From: Cyclonatronum proteinivorum
Lineage (GTDB): Bacteria > Bacteroidota > Rhodothermia > Balneolales > Cyclonatronaceae
Assembly: GCF_003353065.1 (NCBI RefSeq)
Contig: NZ_CP027806.1
Location: forward strand, 124,001-188,000
Reading direction: 5' to 3'
Length of the DNA: 64,000 nucleotides
The position numbers and the translations under genes were made by a program. Positions 61,949-64,000 of this stretch are shown here, in pieces (the stretch's first letter is position 1; each line of letters opens with the position of its first letter). The notes beneath the pieces are model-generated. The model was given only the letters and a program-made list of their open reading frames with translations, was not told where the DNA came from and searched no databases.

Positions 61949-63499
61949 ATGAAAAAATTAATAACCCTCTTTCTCTTTGTTTCACTGCCGCTACTGGCAA
62001 CCGGCTGTATGGACGGCTTCCTGAGCCACACCCCGCCCGTAGATCGTGTTCAGGATAACTTCTATCAGACCGAGTCTGACGCCGAACAGGCCCTGTTTGC
62101 CATTTATGAAACCCTGACCTTCTCCCACGGCCGGGCCAACGATGGCTTTCATCCCTTCGACCTCGTTTCCAACATCCTGTCTGATGACGCCCACGCCGGG
62201 GGTTCCGGTACCGGTGATCAGCCCGAATTACTGGAACTGAATGCGCATAATATTTCCGTAAACAACGGCAAGGCCCTCGGCCTCTGGTCTGACCGTTTCA
62301 CCGGCATTTACCGCGCAAACCTCCTCATTGAAAACATCAATGGGATTGATTTCAGAAATGAAGAAACACGTGCCTATTTCGAAGCTGAAGCCCGTTTTCT
62401 GCGTGCGCTGCACTACTTCGATCTGGTCCGCTTCTTCGGCTACGTTCCGCTCTTCACCGAGCCCCTCGTAGCAACCGACATCCGGGTGCAGCAGGCAGAT
62501 CCGGGCGAAGTCTATGAATTCATCGCAAGTGAACTTGCTGAGCTCATCCCCAACCTGCGCTCCACTATTCCCAACAATGAGCTCGGGCGCGCCTCAACCT
62601 GGGCCGGCAAAGCCCTGTTAGGCCGCGTATTCCTGTACCATCGCGACTACGCGGTACCCGTACTGGGCGCAGCTCCGCTTTCGGTTACAGAAGCCGAAGT
62701 CCTCGCACATCTCGAAGATGTGATCAACAACAGCGGCCATACCTTGCTCAACAACTTTGCCTCACTTTGGGGTAAAGCGGGCAACAACAACAATGAAGCT
62801 CTGTTCTCGGTACAGCACACCACCAACACCTTTGGTGACTGGGGCTTCCTGAACGGCTCCATCGGCAACTGGGCCTCAACCATGAGCGGCCTTCGCGGCG
62901 TGGGCTTCCACCCCATTTACGCACAGGGATGGTCCTTTCAGCCGGCAACTTCCGATCTGAGCAACGCTTTCGACCGCGATAACGACAGCCGCTACTTCGT
63001 AAGCATTCTCGATCCGGTAGCTGAAAACGTCAATCACGCCGCGGACGAAATGTTTCAGTGGCAGGGTTATGCCTTCAAAAAGTTCTACCCGCGCCGTCCC
63101 GACACCCCGTCCTTCAACGTGGAATTCAACTGGCCCTACAACCGTCCGCTTTTCCGCTTCTCTGATGTACTTCTGATGGCCGCGGAGCTTGGCTCGCCCA
63201 ACGCGCAACAGTACTTCGATCAGGTACGGCAGCGTGCATACGGCGCCAACTTCGTATCCATCCCCGCAACCCGCGAAAACATCATGAACGAGCGCCGCCT
63301 CGAGTTTGCCGGCGAAGGTCACCGCTACTGGGATCTCCTCCGCATGGGCCTCGACGTAGCCGCCGAGCGTATCAACGCACAGGCACAGGCCCCTGAAATT
63401 TCCATCAATTTCAGAACCGAGCGCCTCGGCTTACTCCCGATTCCGCAGTCAGAAATCAACCTTTCTGACAACACCTTGCAGCAAAATCCCGGCTACTAA
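61949..63499 (+). CDS. SusD/RagB family nutrient-binding lipoprotein
   Basis: This 516-residue lipoprotein has its lipobox cysteine at residue 20 (LLATGC). The family pattern is clear: DRVQDNFYQTESDAEQALFAIYETL, the first helical repeats (EAEARFLRALHYFDLVRFFGYVPL), and the C-terminal NERRLEFAGEGHRYWDLLRMG ending in LLPIPQSEI. It caps the SusC barrel and binds the ligand at the surface. The pair is followed by a terminator, with no glycoside hydrolase or lyase inside the window, so the substrate is not indicated. Confidence 0.96.
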   Translation: MKKLITLFLFVSLPLLATGCMDGFLSHTPPVDRVQDNFYQTESDAEQALFAIYETLTFSHGRANDGFHPFDLVSNILSDDAHAGGSGTGDQPELLELNAHNISVNNGKALGLWSDRFTGIYRANLLIENINGIDFRNEETRAYFEAEARFLRALHYFDLVRFFGYVPLFTEPLVATDIRVQQADPGEVYEFIASELAELIPNLRSTIPNNELGRASTWAGKALLGRVFLYHRDYAVPVLGAAPLSVTEAEVLAHLEDVINNSGHTLLNNFASLWGKAGNNNNEALFSVQHTTNTFGDWGFLNGSIGNWASTMSGLRGVGFHPIYAQGWSFQPATSDLSNAFDRDNDSRYFVSILDPVAENVNHAADEMFQWQGYAFKKFYPRRPDTPSFNVEFNWPYNRPLFRFSDVLLMAAELGSPNAQQYFDQVRQRAYGANFVSIPATRENIMNERRLEFAGEGHRYWDLLRMGLDVAAERINAQAQAPEISINFRTERLGLLPIPQSEINLSDNTLQQNPGY

Positions 63500-63528
63500 G
63501 CGCGGCAGCAGAAACATCCCCAAAATAC

Positions 63529-63577
63529 AAAAGGCAGGTATCCGGGCGTCACATCCCCGGTACCTGCCTTTTTTTAT
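63529..63577 (+). terminator. Terminator of the susC-susD operon
   Basis: The stem AAAGGCAGGTA...CCGGG / CCCGG-TACCTGCCTTT is followed by seven T, about 30 bp after the susD stop. Confidence 0.94.
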
Positions 63578-63622
63578 GGCCTGAGAGCCCTACAACCGGC
63601 CGACCGTATAGTTCAGACTTTC

Positions 63623-63709
63623 TTTTTTTGGGGGAAAACTCCGTGAACATCACGGTCTTTCGTGATATTTCATAGCCCCCAAACCTAAGATGAACGCCTT
63701 GCTTTTGGG
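63623..63709 (-). repeat. Dispersed intergenic repeat A, copy 7
   Basis: On the minus strand it reads CCCAAAAGCAAGGCG ... CGGAGTTTTCCCCCAAAAAAA, of the CACGAAAGACCG subtype. The right half contains a perfect hairpin CCGTGA-TGT-TCACGG. Confidence 0.88.
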
Positions 63710-63735
63710 CTTGCGCGTCTGTGCAGAAAACAGGC

Positions 63736-63780
63736 TAACCCGCACGATTCACCATGAAATTTTCTTACCAGCAAGGCGAA
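63736..63780 (+). repeat. Dispersed intergenic repeat B, copy 3 (left part)
   Basis: TAACCCGCA-GATTCA-CA-GAAATTTTCTTA--AGCAAGGCGAA aligns with 20070-20114. The right part of the element is missing or too divergent to recognise. From 63781 to the window end I see no gene or clear structure. Confidence 0.6.
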
Positions 63781-64000
63781 CAAAAAAGGATAGCACCTAT
63801 TATTAATGTGTGTCTTTGAGCAGCCAACTTAGGTCAGCTTTATGCAATTACCCGAAAGCAACTTCAAAAAATCTTACCAAAGAACCGCCGGACATTCCGG
63901 TTCAGGCCTGTTCTGACGGTTGAATTGCGCACGCTACGGTCAGATTACAGCTTAACGGCCTTTAGCAACACCTACACCTGCAACCGCCGCCGCTACGCGC

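Overview
The window looks like a chromosomal segment of a Gram-negative member of the Bacteroidota superphylum, most likely Balneolota or Rhodothermota. Evidence: C-terminal sorting domains with the NYPNPFNPTT signature typical of type IX secretion cargo in those lineages, a SusC/SusD pair, TonB-dependent receptors with carboxypeptidase-regulatory N-domains, SpII lipoproteins and moderate GC. The assignment is inference from gene content; no rRNA, tRNA or CRISPR array was found.

Layout. 1-6172 (minus): a 588-residue predicted outer-membrane barrel followed by a giant exported protein that runs off the left edge. 7110-11868: FNT-family transporter, ABC-F ATPase, ruvB. 12093-13946 (minus): SDR oxidoreductase and DUF1684 lipoprotein. 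14466-20072: an LruC-domain lipoprotein and a CotH-kinase protein with a T9SS sorting domain. 20747-25195: type II NADH dehydrogenase, thioredoxin-like ferredoxin, formate-THF ligase. 25608-31442: an outer-membrane protein, a patatin phospholipase, a Tat-exported superoxide dismutase, and the xseB-dxs pair. 32226-41673: mnmE, meaB, acyl-CoA dehydrogenase, a COG1373 ATPase preceded by periodic palindromes, THUMP-like and other methyltransferases, a TPR protein and a pseudouridine synthase. 41891-43419: a complete IS4-type insertion sequence. 43754-54404: TonB receptor plus GDSL lipoprotein, a FecA-like receptor divergent from protoporphyrinogen oxidase, and a membrane metallophosphoesterase. 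54501-55412: a RelE/RHH toxin-antitoxin pair bracketed by ~70-bp direct repeats. 55470-63499: metK, a small membrane protein, a T9SS cargo protein, and susC-susD.

Working together: much of the window concerns the cell surface (giant protein and barrel, T9SS cargo, TonB receptors paired with surface lipoproteins, SusCD). These genes are interleaved with housekeeping genes for DNA repair, tRNA modification, isoprenoid, folate, heme and SAM metabolism. The FecA-like receptor and the heme gene share an intergenic region with two near-identical AT-rich boxes, which suggests common iron control.

The most unusual structure lies between genes. At least seven copies of a ~90-bp element (family A) are spread across the window in both orientations, and a second family (B) has three copies. 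There is also a REP-like cluster, 32-bp-periodic palindromes in front of the COG1373 ATPase, and direct repeats around the toxin-antitoxin cassette.
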